DNA of 64,000 nucleotides from Topomyia yanbarensis (Eukaryota; Arthropoda; Insecta; Diptera; Culicidae), in contig NC_080672.1 in NCBI RefSeq assembly GCF_030247195.1, positions 98,590,113 to 98,654,112 of the forward strand, given 5' to 3'. A program made the translations under genes and the position numbers. The notes beneath the pieces are model-generated. The model was not told where the DNA came from. It worked only from the letters and a program-made list of their open reading frames with translations, and did not search any database. Positions 21,548 to 33,386 of this stretch are shown in pieces. Positions within the stretch are counted from its first letter, which is position 1. Each line of letters opens with the position of its first letter.

Positions 21548-24219
21548 CCCGATCAGAATGGCATAACAGAAAGCTATCAAATTTATATCTCATGTTGATA
21601 TTTATTACTCACTGTGTTATTTTTGTGATATCCTTATCAGCAAGGCAAGCAAACTTATATCAAGATTATATCTTCTGGTGATATCATTGAACTGCTAATA
21701 TGATTTTAATGTACGCATATAACGATGATGTTATAATATATTACATATTCTTTCACAATTATCTTTGAACGATAACTGTAAACTGTAAAGCAGGCAAATG
21801 ACCAGTTGGTTAAAGCCCCAATAAACAAATCAATCGATCAACTGTGAATGATTGTTATATTACACAAATGATCGTCTATTTGCTAATACGCTGAAGCCTC
21901 TTTTTATGCGTATTTATTCAACTTTTTAAAGCAAATTTTCGAAGTTTTTATTGATTTCCTTATATTTGCGTTTTCCACATGGACATTCAAAGTTCCAAGA
22001 TTTTGAGAATGGATATGTTTTAGATGCAAGTGGTCAGAAAACTTGAAAATAAGGTGTTTAACTTACTTGGTTGCATTTTGATTAAGAGATTACCTATTTT
22101 CTGAGACACTCGTCTGACACGCAATTTCGAATATGTGGCCTATGATTTCAATGTTGAAGCCTTTATTCAAAAAGTTTTGGAATCGCAAAGTTATCAACAA
22201 GCTATTCTAAAGAATACAATTTTCATATAAAATTTATTTTAAAGAAGATGCAGAAAGTATCAAGCACTCCAGATGAAATGAAGAAACGCGGATTCAAATA
22301 AAAAAGCATTTTTTAAACTATTTGTTATGGTTTAGTCAAATGATTCTATAAATATTTTTTTTAATTAATTGTGCATATTACGAAAACGAATTTCCAGAAC
22401 TTAAAAAACTGTTTGATATATACTGATTTCCACAATACCGTTATGAATTTTGAGGATCTCCGAGGATCTTCAGTCCTATTTCTCCAATTTATGCGGGTTT
22501 TTCATAAACAACCGCAACTTGTCCAGTTTGTGGGTATCTGATTTTGTGCGTTCTCCGAATTATCAAAGCATTGTAATTTTTTTTTTATTTAAACACCCGC
22601 ATAAAAATATTTAAGTTTGAGACTGTTGTATTTTTTCATTCCACCTAAGACAATTTGACATTTACAATGAACTGACAATTACTTTGAATGCGCATATGTA
22701 CTAATGTTTCCGTTGTATTCGATGATGCTTCGTTCGCCTTAAAAAACTTCGAACTAACAAATTTTCGTAATAATCAGGATACTTGATTCATTTTGTAGAA
22801 AGTTAAAAAAAGGATTAATGCGACCTGTTCAAATTGTTGAAAGATTAATATTTGTGAGTATGCTGCATAATGCTATCAATATTTCAAAATGGCCTAGAAA
22901 TCTATGAATAAATACACATCCCAGCTGGTATTATTGTTTGCTGTTACAATTTAAATATGTGTTTTAGATAGTGCTTGAAATAGCTAAAAACTTTAATGTA
23001 AAAATATTGAATAATTTCCTCCTTAAAACTAAATAAAATTTAGAAAAGAAAATGTATTTTAGAAAACATGAAATATTATAAAATTCGTCACACCGAATAA
23101 TCTTCAACAATTCCTCAAATTTTATGATTATCTGTTATAATATTCGCAGTTGATAGATTGAACTATTGTAAAACATTGTATTTCTTCGAATTTATTAGAT
23201 GTGAGATAATTGCACTGGTTTGCTTAATCTTCCCCGTATTAAAAATGCCAATAACAAAACCCCAAAAGCGACTTTACTTGAAATCTCAAAATGCAAGCCT
23301 CAAAACTTTGGTATTTGTTTCTTTGAATCTATTCGGAATCATAAGTAACATTTGTCGTATTCTCCGTAAAATAATGTAGGTAAATTACCGGCTAAATGTT
23401 ACCATATCGCATCGACATTATTTCTAAAAATCGTGTAAAACATGTTAACGTACAAGAGAAGCACCAAAGCGCACTATTCAGAATCTAAAAATAGCCCCAC
23501 TTTCCTAATCTGAAAAGATATTATAAAGCTATTCAGTCTATCGTAATAAAGGCAGCTGTAGTAGTGAGCAAAACTCTATGAAAACAAAGCGTATTATACA
23601 ACGAAAACAAACAGTCCTTTGGCTTGGGCAAAGTTCAGTGTGTGCGTTCTGGAAACATCTTATGCATCTATAATCGTTTTGCCCTTGACGAATGCGTAGA
23701 ATATTATGCTAAAATTAAACATCGGTCGAAAGCAACGTCGCTGGTTCATGCAGGAAACATCCCTATAAAACTCAGAATACCCAGGTTCAAATCGCTATAT
23801 CCACAAATAACAATCAGCTTGTCATATATTCATAATGACAATCAACCAGCATGTATGCAATCATTTGACAAAACTATAGAAAATTTTTGCTACATGAAGC
23901 TTTTTGCTTCCAAACGAAAAGCGCCTTAATGTATGCTATATTTTTCTTTTTTATTCTATTTTTAAACCTGCACGCTAAATTCGTTGATACTATACAATAG
24001 GTAATAAAAGCTATATTGGCCGTGGGGGAACCTAACAAAATTTGTTATAATTCTGATAGAAGCCTATCACAAGTTGTCATATTCTTGATATATACTAGAA
24101 GAATTTCTGTTATGTTTTCTGTTATTTTACCAACTAACGAGACCAAAGTTATAACACAACTTGTTACCATAACAAAGTAACTCAGTCTGTAATAATTTTG
24201 TTATTTCTTTCTGATCGGG
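21548..24219. mobile_element. possible 2.67-kb non-autonomous element with CCCGATCAGAA ends
   Basis: CCCGATCAGAA at 21,548 and its complement ending at 24,219 face each other and are each bordered by TA (21,546-21,547 and 24,220-24,221). This allows a single TA-flanked element. The inner 180 bp on the right match the small copy at 18,675-18,835, so two separate copies with deleted partners are an alternative. The interior has no transposase. Short open frames near 23,158-23,379 and 23,624-23,929 show no recognisable domain. Confidence 0.45.
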
Positions 24220-24221
24220 TA

Positions 24222-25650
24222 CCCGGAGGAGGTGCTCTTCCAACGAAGTCCAGGTTGGTTGTAATCACCAAATAGTAGAAGTGCCGTGTTGGGCTCAATG
24301 GAAGTTGCGATGTCAAGTGCGGAGTCTATGTGGTTCTTAATAGTTCCTACATCACTTGCGGAATCGAGGGGAATATATACAACATCCACACTAGGGTGTC
24401 CCAAAATGACATCATGTTAAAAAAGTCATCGGGTTCACTTCTTAAATGAAAGGTTAGGGTATCAGGACCACTTTCTTTTTCGGAGTGAATTTGTTGAAAC
24501 GCTCCCTACTACTGGCGAATTTTGATTTTTTGTAAAATGGGCCGATTTTGGGTAAAATTTCAAATTCATGCTTGTTGAAGTGTCTTAGATTTTTTTCGGC
24601 ATCTTTTTATTTTTCTGGAGATCCAAATGGAGAAGTTTGGTTAGTTAGTTTGTACAAATTGTGGATTATAGGAGCGGCAGAGCCTTTAAAACTTGGTAAA
24701 AAGTGTAATTCTTGGTGTTTTTCATTAGTTTTTCTTCAAAACTGGGTATCTACAAAATTTTTTAAAGTATAGGAAACACTTCAAATAGTTGAGCAAATAT
24801 AGGGGCGTATTTTTGCTGAAGAAAAAATATAGCTACGGCTAATAGGGCATGAGTTATATAAGTTCAACAAGCATGAACTTGAAATTTTACCCAAAATCGG
24901 CCCATTTAACAAAAAATCAAAATTCGCCACTAGTAGGGAGCGTTTTAACAAATTCACTCCGAAGAAGAAAGTGGTCCTGATGACTTTTTTTAACATGATG
25001 TCATTTTGGGACACCCTAATCCACACAAAGATTAGTATAGGGGCCACGACTATTTACCCAGAGTTGTTCGAGATTGTGAGTGTCATTTTTATGTTTGAAT
25101 AAGAGTCGGTTGGAGACAGTAATGAGCACACCACCACCACGTGCACGTGCACTATTAGGATCGGGATCGTTATGATATACCGAGTACCTAGAGTAAAATA
25201 ATTGGGGCGAGTTGATTCGATCATTCAGCGACGTTTCGGTCAGAACAATAACATCATGATCAACATATGAAACAGCGACGAACAGCGTAGTCGTCTCACG
25301 TTCTGATAGTAGATTTTAAAATGTCTTTGCGAGTTTCCTCCTGAGAAAACAGATACAAGAGTTCCATGTCCTTCGAGTTGGTCTGATTTGTTTAGAGCGT
25401 TGTTATCTGATCGGAAAAGTTCGTAGTCGTATACTTCAAGTTCTGCTGTAGACGGATGGTGAATCGACCTGATTACGACTGTTGGCAGGATGTAGTAGTG
25501 GATAAAACTCAGCGCGCGTAGTATCTCGAGTAGCTTCGGGAGGACATATACCTTCCTTAGCTTTACCTTACCGGGAAAGGTCGCTGCTATGACATCCAAG
25601 TTCCGTGGAAACCATACGGGCGTCGGTGGCGGAACTGAGCTGATCATATC
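24222..25650 (-). pseudogene. jockey/CR1-like ORF2 remnant (start and endonuclease)
   Basis: On the minus strand the fragment RHFKIYYQNVRRLR (about 25,300) matches the start of the endonuclease of the complete element at 59.6 kb (RIYYQNARGLK). It continues with TETSLND, ARARGGGVLITVS and, beyond an inserted MITE, VDVVYIPLDSASD and LLLFGDYNQPGLRW. These are apurinic-type endonuclease motifs. There is a frame change near 25,250. The frame is cut off at 24,222, where the CCCGATCAG repeat begins. The preceding part (25,647-25,330) is probably the ORF1/ORF2 junction. The reverse transcriptase is absent. Confidence 0.75.
24392..25018. mobile_element. hAT-type foldback MITE, 627 bp, inside the endonuclease remnant
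   Basis: It starts TAGGGTGTCCC and ends with the complement, flanked by ATCCACAC at 24,384-24,391 and 25,019-25,026 (8 bp). The inverted arms extend at least 150 bp inwards, with an extra piece of about 35 bp in the left arm, so the DNA could fold into a long hairpin. Leaving out the element and one duplication restores a continuous endonuclease reading frame, which confirms both boundaries. Confidence 0.9.
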
Positions 25651-25689
25651 GGTCGGAAAACTGGGCGGTTTTGAGATAATTTTTCAATG

Positions 25690-26300
25690 AAGGGTTTTTT
25701 TTGCTAATAAAATGGCGGAGTTGCTATTTCTCAAGAGAAATTCCGCTGTTTTATGAGTAGAAAGCCCCCTTAATTGAAAATTTATACCAAAAACTCAACG
25801 TAGAGGTTAGGTATTTTTAACATAGAATGTGTATGCAAAGTTTGAAATAAATCGGACAAGTAGTTTTTGAATGGCAGTTAACACCGCAAATCGTGTTTTT
25901 CCAGAGACGTTCCCCAAAAAGCTTCGTCACCGAGTCCCTTGTAGATATTTTTGCATTAAAAATAACTGAATGTTATTGAAATGATGTAGTATAATGTACA
26001 AAAGCTTTGATCAATTCGCTTCACCCATCTTTCTAAAAAAATTGGCAAAAACTGATTTTTTTTAACGCAGAAACCCTCCCCCCCTTAAAAAACGGTTTTC
26101 TCTATATAACTTTAGTAGACACACTAAAGTAATCGTTGGACAACTCGAAGATTATTTTTGGGCGCATAATTGTTCCTAAATACCAACTATCAAACTATAT
26201 TCGTTTCAAAGTTATGAGAACTTTCACTAAAAAATTCGATTAGGGCATCTTAATAAAAATACCGATTCTGTCATATGAAACACAATGACTTTAGTACTCC
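25690..26300. repeat. interspersed repeat, unnamed
   Basis: This AT-rich stretch contains the words shared with 19.7-20.05 kb and reads like mosquito intergenic repeats with oligo-A/T and a C-rich tract (CCCTCCCCCCCTT near 26,073). No ends or duplication could be set. Confidence 0.4.
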
Positions 26301-26687
26301 TGTTTTCAGTCGCCTCTTACAACAGAGAAACCTGAACACAGTGGATCTATTCTTTGCTGAGATAGTTCAACCTCTCGGTTGATTTTATCCGGAGAAAGAC
26401 CACAACCACATTGGACGGAACTGGAATAAATTTGTGAATTCAGTTCTTTTAGGATGACCTGAACTCCATTGCCGACCGTTGATGCAAGTCCTTGCTGTTA
26501 TAGCAGCTGTCTAGATCTATCTGCAACGTAACTGAACCATTATGAAAGAGGAAAATTCGTTATTTGAGATACACCTTTTTACAATAATCCGAATTTTTAG
26601 TCTTATCTATCACATAAATGTTGATTTTCTTGCCACAGGAACAGTTCCCTTGCCAAATCATATGTTTTCGATGTTCAGTACATATTG

Positions 26688-26746
26688 TACTAATCATCAG
26701 GGCGTCCGTTTTATGTATCATAAAACGGACGCCCTGATGATTAGTA
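26688..26746. repeat. perfect 28-bp palindrome with 3-nt loop
   Basis: Arm 26,688-26,715 and arm 26,719-26,746 are exact complements separated by TAT. Each arm contains CAGGGCGTCCGTTTTATG. A structure like this may be two transposon ends joined head to head, or a hairpin capable of cruciform formation. Open frames running through it on both strands share the same peptide only because of the palindrome. Confidence 0.9.
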
Positions 26747-26749
26747 GTG

Positions 26750-27880
26750 AATAAACAATAGTGATTGCATTTAAGGATAGGGTGATGTGTCCAAATATCC
26801 AACAATCCCGAAATACGAACCACGCAAAGAAATGGGTTTCCAAAATTCGACACTATTTCATCAGGAAGGCGTGTCCCCCCTTTACCAGTCGGCTGGAGCT
26901 GCCTGTATGGATTATGTCATACGACGTACAGCTGGAATATGGTTTAGTTGAAGCATACGAATATTTACGAGTGACAGTAATAAACAGACCAAATTGCGTC
27001 CGACTGAACGAAATGGCTAAATTCTAATTTGAGATTCACATTGACTGTACCTACTACTGTGTATGCGTCAAATTGAGAGTGTCCATAAAAAAAGTTCTTC
27101 GTATTTTGGCTGGCAACGCGCCATATCCTTAGAAGCTATAAGCAGCTACATTCAATCAGCCAGCAGCATTGTTGCTTTATTGTTATTAGCAATTAGGAAT
27201 GAAGATTCAAAGTGACTTGGAAAATTTGTTTACCGACTGGTTGTTTAGTATGTCAAAGCTTTTTGCCTTATGGAAATTTGTGTGCGCCGAAACCGACGAT
27301 GAAGATGTTTTCTTATACATTGATTACAAAGTAGCAGATTTCGGAAACTGTACTGTTTGCATGCATTGTAGTGCTTGTTGAGCTAGTGCAAGAATGCTTG
27401 TACTTGTAGGGGCTTATTTGAATATTCGTATATGCGCAACGAATAGAGAGTAATCCACATCGTGTACGAGCACGTTGGATTAAAAGTTTGAGTGGCCGTA
27501 TTTTGGAATCGATTATGATGAGTGAGTATTAGACAGTTGTCGTTCCATGTGCGCCACAATAATTAATAACTACAAGAACAATGAGAAACTAACGTCTGAC
27601 TGTTTCCAGCGTTTCTTTCAGAACTGGCAATGTATGAGTAAACCAGACATGATACAATGATACATGATAATCCTATCTTAAATTGTTTATCCTTTAATTC
27701 CATTATCACCGTAACATCACTGTGTACAGCAACCACAGTTCTGTATTTCGATCACAATTTGTAATCTTCCCTGGTGCCTTGTTTAAATTTCTTCATTTCA
27801 GGAATTTGATTAACACGAGAAATAATTATTCTCTTTTAGTCTATATTTCTCTATAGTTTATAGTAATAATCATCAGATGA
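26750..27880. other. no supportable gene
   Basis: Sequence of mixed composition with short frames on the plus strand at 26,761-27,027 and 27,199-27,381 that lack recognisable domains. I see no element ends until the 8-bp duplication that begins the 5.5-kb hAT element. Confidence 0.45.
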
Positions 27881-28009
27881 TTTGAATTCAGGGCCGCAGA
27901 GAAAAAATACGGGCCCGGGGGGTCCAACGTACGGGCCTCCACCACTGTGTACAGTACAAAAAAGTTTATGTTTGAAATTCATTACTGTGGGAGTTTTTTT
28001 TAAATACCT

Positions 28010-29635
28010 ACCTTTTCGACAGTTTTGGTGACTTTGAAAAGCGTCATTTTTGTCAATAGTATTTATAAAAGTACGGAAATGGTAAGATTAAAAATGTAGT
28101 TATTACAAAAATTAAAAATATCTAAACGGCGATCAACGGCAAAAGATAAAAGAAAAACAATAGGAAAACTAAATATTAAAAGAATGTAAAAAAGAGCTAC
28201 AAGCAACAAAATCTACCAAATAAACAAATTAATGTCAATTGTCAAAAAAATGTTTAATCTAGAAAAACCAAAATAAAACCTATAAAAATTAGATAAAAGA
28301 AAACAGGAAACTAGAAAAAACATATTCGAACATTATTGAACAAATGTTGAAAATAATGAAAAATCGATAAGAAAGTAGAAAAAAATTTAAGAATAAATAA
28401 AAATGAAAGAAAAACTACTAAAAAGAATACAAACACTAATATAAAAAATGCATAAAACTGAAAAACTCGATAAATCAAGAATAATAAAATTTATTTAACA
28501 TTTAAAACAAGACATATTTAAAGCAATAGAAAAAGTAAATAGAACGTTAAGAATGCATAAAATTACAGGAGTGTATATAAAAGACAAGAATAAAATAACC
28601 ATAGAGAAATTAAAATAAATGGACGAACCGGAAAATTTTGAAAAACTGGAAAAGTGGAATGATAAAAAGAAAATTGGATAATGAACAAAAACGGAGCAAT
28701 CAGACAAAATGAAAAACAAAGATAGTAGGAAAAAGCCAACATGGTATACTATAGAAACACAAAAAATGGAGAAATTAACACTAAGAAAATGAATAAAATG
28801 AATTAAATTATTTAAAGAATAGAAAAACACAAGCAATGAAATTTGAAATAAATTAAAATAACGAACTAAATGTAAAAGCAAAGAAAAGTGCGCATAGTGC
28901 TAAAAAAAGATCAAATGTTTTTTAGGAAAATAAAAAAAAATCAATATAAACGTACAAGAAAATGGTCAACAGAAAAAGAACTTTCAAAATAGGTTAAATG
29001 GAAACAATAAAGAAATAACAATAACGAATAAAATCTTAAGAAAAAGGTATAAGAAATAAATAAAATTATATTAAACGATCAGTGGGAAAAAATAAAACTA
29101 CGAAAAACGAAAAGTTAAAAACATAAGGAAGAAAATAGGAGAAAGGTAAAAAATTAAACAATAAGACAAATTGGAATGAATTTGAATAAGTAAAATTGCT
29201 TATGGAAATGCAAAAAATACGAAAAAAAAACGGAAATAGAAAAGGCTATGATAAGAATAAATGTAGTAAATAGAAAAATTCTAAAAATTGGACGGAATGA
29301 AAAAAGAAACAAATAAAAAAGCAGGGTATTAAAATATGAAACAATAATAAAAATGAAATAAAGAAAGCAGAATTTTCTCGAAAAATTGTGAATAAAATGA
29401 AATAACAGAGAAAAAACTATAAATTAAAGTAAGTTATAGTGATAGCAATAGAAAAAAGCAAAAGTAAGGAACGTAAAAAGATAAAATAAAAGAATGGAAA
29501 TAGATAAAAAAGGCAGAATCTTAAAATTGTAGAAATACAAATACAATCAACAACTTGAAAAAATAGATAAATGAAATTTTAACAAAATAAAAAAAATCCA
29601 TGTAAAAATTAAAAAAAAAAAATGAGAAACATGGA
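28010..29635. repeat. A-rich, strand-asymmetric low-complexity stretch
   Basis: Over about 1.6 kb the plus strand is dominated by A, with few T and C, made of words such as AAAATAGAAAAA, AATAAA and GAAAAAT without a clear period. The asymmetry means the opposite strand is T-rich, so the minus-strand open frame at 28,495-28,881 is an artefact of composition. It lies inside the hAT-type element. Confidence 0.8.
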
Positions 29636-31339
29636 TCAAATTTCAAATAAGGGTTGGGGTTGGATTTTACGCTATGCTGGTTTTGAAAACATTCATAATC
29701 CTATAAAAACATTTATTTGTGTTGGTGTGTTAACACACCTTAAAATATTTTACAAGAATGTTGTAACTGATTTTTAGTAAATAGTTCAAAAATAAAAATA
29801 AAATCGTTTCGTTCAGGAAGCGACGTTCAAAATCTCACGCTCGCTCCTCCAAAACGAAAAGATTTTGTATGCGGATTTAACTTGCTACATTAGTTAGCTA
29901 ATCTTGCTAACTAGTTGATTTAGTTTAGTAGCAGAGTTAAATTTTCTCTTCGAAATCAATCAAACACAATTTAGTAATTTAGTTGAACGTATGCTTCTTA
30001 GAATAATTGGCAGCTGCAAGATTGTGAACTGAGAGATCATCTCTTCATGCTCCATCACATATAAAATTCAAAACAAAACTATTAACACTATATTCCTCAT
30101 AAAAGGGGCTTGTTGTGTACGCAATTTGCTGTTATAATGAAAATGTTGATAAAAGGCCGTATTTGAAAGAATTGTAAAACGAATTTATCTTTTTTCCATT
30201 CCTGGCCGCTTTGCAAGAAAATCTCCGAAAAAAGCTACATCATTTGATTACGACCCCTAGACAAAAATGTTTCGGTATCATCTCGTATCTGAATATGATT
30301 TTTTATGGATTATGTAACAATGAACGGCAAACAAAATATATTAAATTTTAAATTTAAATTTTTGGATTATTTCGAATTATTTAGGTATATCAAGAGTTAT
30401 TGATGACTCATTTGACCAATTGAGCTCTCAAATAGAGGTAGGGTTACCGCCTCTAGTAGTACTTTCATCAGTGCAGGGGATAGACTTCAAGAGACACATG
30501 GGTATCAATTACAATTTCGAATTAAAGTGATCACTCGACAGAAGTTTGGAGCGCTTCCATTGCTTTTTATTGTATAAAACGCTTAAAAACAAATAAATAT
30601 GCACTGTTTTATTTCTTATGCAGCTCGTAGCACTAGGAGGAAAAATATCTTATTTTCTTCACTTTCACCGTAGAGTGTAATGTTTTGCTAAAGCACTCCA
30701 CCTTTCTGTGCCGTTCACATTTAGTTGTATGTTTTTGCATTTGTTAACAGTTTTGTCGATTTATGTAGTTGGGTGTAGTACTTCGCTCTCCTTCATTCCC
30801 ACAAAGAATCTAAAAGCACCAGCCACTCTCGCTGTGAAGGATAACCCGAGCGAGCTTTGCTCTGCTCCTCAATAAACAAACACGGGTTGTGAAATCACAC
30901 TTCAGTTTCTTTCGAGAATCTTTATGAGGAACAACCGAAGGTTCAATGGGGTAAAGTAAACCCAAATGGCACTTTTATAATAATTTTTGTCAATACCAAT
31001 TGGGGCCCTCCTTAACAATTAGGGCCTGCAAACCGATGATGATGTTTATGAGGACTGTGTGCTGGACGATTCCTGGTAAAGAAAAGGGCAACGCAAAATA
31101 GCAAAATAATCCAATGGATTCTTCCGGGCGAATTCTGATTTACCTGAACGAAGACACGAAATTCGTCTCCAAAAACCGGTGTGGCAACCCTAAGCAGGGT
31201 TTTTTTTCAATAATTACTTTCGATACTAATCTAACGCTTTCGAAGATTGGAAATTCAATAAATCAAAAAAATAGAGGGTTGTCTACAAGACACGACTACT
31301 TGTTACTTGTTGTTACTTTTATTGTTATTGTTCACTGAT

Positions 31340-32135
31340 AAAGATACAGAATTGATTATTAACAAGCACAGATTTAAGACAAGCTAATAAAAGGGATTTT
31401 TGCATAATGTATGAATATTTGTTTATGTTATGATTCACTGGTAACGCAAGTAACAATTGAAGTTTTATAGCACGCTACAAGTTTTACGAGTGGCTATAAA
31501 ACAACCTTAAAACCTAATTTGTTACTAGGGCATTTTACAGAATTAACAAGCGCCCGCCCAATTAATACAAATTAATGAAAGGATTTTTCTAGTTGAATTC
31601 TTTTTCCATTATGTATTCGTCCTAATAAGGACTGTTTGCTGATAACTATGTTTTGTGATACGGGACGAGAATCCTTTGAAACGATTCGAACCTTGCCGGC
31701 GATTTGCTTCTGCTACGTACACACACGAACATTTTCCTTTCGCAGCTCATGTCAAATAAGCACTGAAACAAGGTAATCTCTTTAATCAACTTTTTGGTGC
31801 AGATAGAAGACCATCTTTTTGTACGACAAATAAAAATATTTTCATCATTCTTTTTGGGGTGGCTTTCGCTTAGTGGCACGATTGCCACGTTTATTCATTT
31901 TGCAAAAGACTTCTAGTTTGTAAATTATTTATTTGAATAATATTTGCTTATATTATAATTTACTGGTAAAGATACAGAATCGACAAGCAAAAACTTAATA
32001 CAAATTAATAAACGGAATTTTCTTCATCAATTCTTTTTCCATTATATATTCGTCCTAGTAAGAACGATTTGCCAATAACTGTTTTGTGATACAGGACGAG
32101 AATCCTATGAAACGATTTGAGACTTGTCTATACGA
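31340..32135. repeat. diverged tandem duplication, ~430-bp spacing
   Basis: The segment TTCTTTTTCCATTATGTATT to about 31,700 recurs from 32,028 to about 32,135 with scattered changes, both reading TTTTGTGATACRGGACGAGAATCC. The preceding part (AAAGATACAGAAT near 31,342 and 31,970) is duplicated too, which gives a repeat of several hundred bases. Confidence 0.65.
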
Positions 32136-32467
32136 CTAAACGCACTGCATAAACTAGCAATTCGCCATTTGTTCCGCCATCGTCGCTTGGAAATGCGAGC
32201 AAAATCCTTCCACCACACAGAAACGCTCCCCTTCCATGGCTCGTATGAAATGAAAGATGTATCTGAGATCCTACCAGCCGCAGTAGCAATAACCTACCTT
32301 GTTCCATCAGCAGAGTAGGTATGGCAGTGAATTAATTCGGTCAGAAACACTCCTTTTATGTCATGCGATGAAATGTGTAAGACGTTTATGAGTGTCGAGA
32401 TGAGGTCTGTGTTAGGGAAAGAGTTGCGCAAATTTATGAAAATTGTTTGTTTTCCCTGCGGATTTAC

Positions 32468-32762
32468 GAATTTTTCAATAGTGTGCTAATAAAACACACA
32501 GATAAATTTGATAACAATTTTTTACTGGCAATTTTCTAAATCGATTGGTGTTGGAATCATGAAAATCTTTCAACAATTAATAAAATGTGAGTGAAAACTT
32601 GGTATGTCTTCTTACATTTTTCCAAAGCATTTCCAATAATACGGATTTTTCAATAGTGTACAGTTGAAATACCAATTTAAAGTGCAATCAATTTTCAAGT
32701 TGGACTTCTCTGAATCGATTGGTATGTAAATGATGCAATTCCATCAACAATTAACAACGATG
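32468..32762. repeat. diverged tandem duplication, ~173-bp spacing
   Basis: TTTTTCAATAGTGT starts at about 32,469 and again at about 32,646. Each unit continues to AATCGATTGGT and then to CAACAATTAA. The copies are clearly related but diverged, and lie within the 5.5-kb hAT-type element. Confidence 0.65.
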
Positions 32763-33049
32763 CAGTCGTTTAAAATTATGCCACATTTTCGCGACGCGGA
32801 TCGAATTTTAGATTTTAGTTTTACACCTAGTCTCAGCCCCATATAGTGGAGTAAAGCATTTTCAATGCTAAAAATCGATTTCATATTGGCGAAATTTGAA
32901 GACGACCGCATGACTTCTAATCAAACCATTTAATTGTTTAACCCTTACAAGTCTGATCATATTTTTATTTTGATTATAGACATTTTAATCTTAAGGTCAT
33001 TCGCTTCTTCATTCAGATTAGGAATTTTCTTATAAAAAATCTCTATTCC

Positions 33050-33122
33050 TGTGTTGGGATTCGAACCCAGGTGAATTGCGTACATGACATTCAATGTACA
33101 AATTCCACTATGCCCACTCAAG
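33050..33122 (-). pseudogene. tRNA-like sequence (tRNA pseudogene or SINE head)
   Basis: On the minus strand GGGCATAGTGG (33,105-33,115) fits the A box at all but the first base, and GGTTCGAATCC (33,057-33,067) fits the B box. The T arm closes as TGGG with CCCA. The putative acceptor strands pair at six of seven positions, counting one wobble. The anticodon arm does not form a normal 7-base loop, so a working tRNA is unlikely. Confidence 0.5.
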
Positions 33123-33386
33123 TCTGATCTTGTTTCGATGCGAGAATTAGGTTGGTATAAATATAGTTGATATCAAATATGCAGTAGTTTAGAATTTTCG
33201 CTATTCTAGTTACCTCATGCAAAAGATATTGAATTTTCAATTGCATTCTCAAATAAATTTTTGTCGAAAAAGTATTTGTCAAAATTTTAGTTTCTGTTAA
33301 AAATCCGGGCCCCCTTCAAAACTCCGGGCCCGGGGGGAAACACCCCGGCCCCCCCCCCCCCCCCTCTCGGCGGCCCTGTTTGAATT

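Larger units (their letters stand above)
27889..33378. mobile_element. 5.5-kb hAT-type element without transposase
   Basis: The left end CAGGGCCGCAGAG and the right end, read in complement as CAGGGCCGCCGAGAG, are flanked by TTTGAATT at 27,881-27,888 and 33,379-33,386. Both ends carry a subterminal CGGGCCCGGGGGG block. An 8-bp duplication and CAG start fit hAT. The interior, however, is an A-rich stretch, tandem duplications and a tRNA-like segment, and I see no hAT transposase or dimerisation domain. It is either a large non-autonomous element or one in which the transposase has been replaced by filler and later insertions. Confidence 0.8.

Noticed and set aside
24220..24240. TA pairs next to the hAT MITE at 24,392 as a mariner-type target
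   Set aside because: The 8-bp ATCCACAC duplication lies outside the TA, and removing element plus duplication restores the reading frame, so a hAT-type event is the better explanation.
26542..26853. Two opposite-strand frames sharing a peptide around QGVRFM
   Set aside because: The shared peptide is produced by the perfect palindrome, not by related genes.
28495..28881. 128-codon minus-strand open frame, rich in Phe, Leu and Ser
   Set aside because: It arises from the T-rich complement of an A-rich low-complexity stretch; no domain or coding pattern.
33050..33122. Functional tRNA gene
   Set aside because: A and B boxes are present, but the anticodon arm does not give a normal loop and the acceptor stem has a mismatch.
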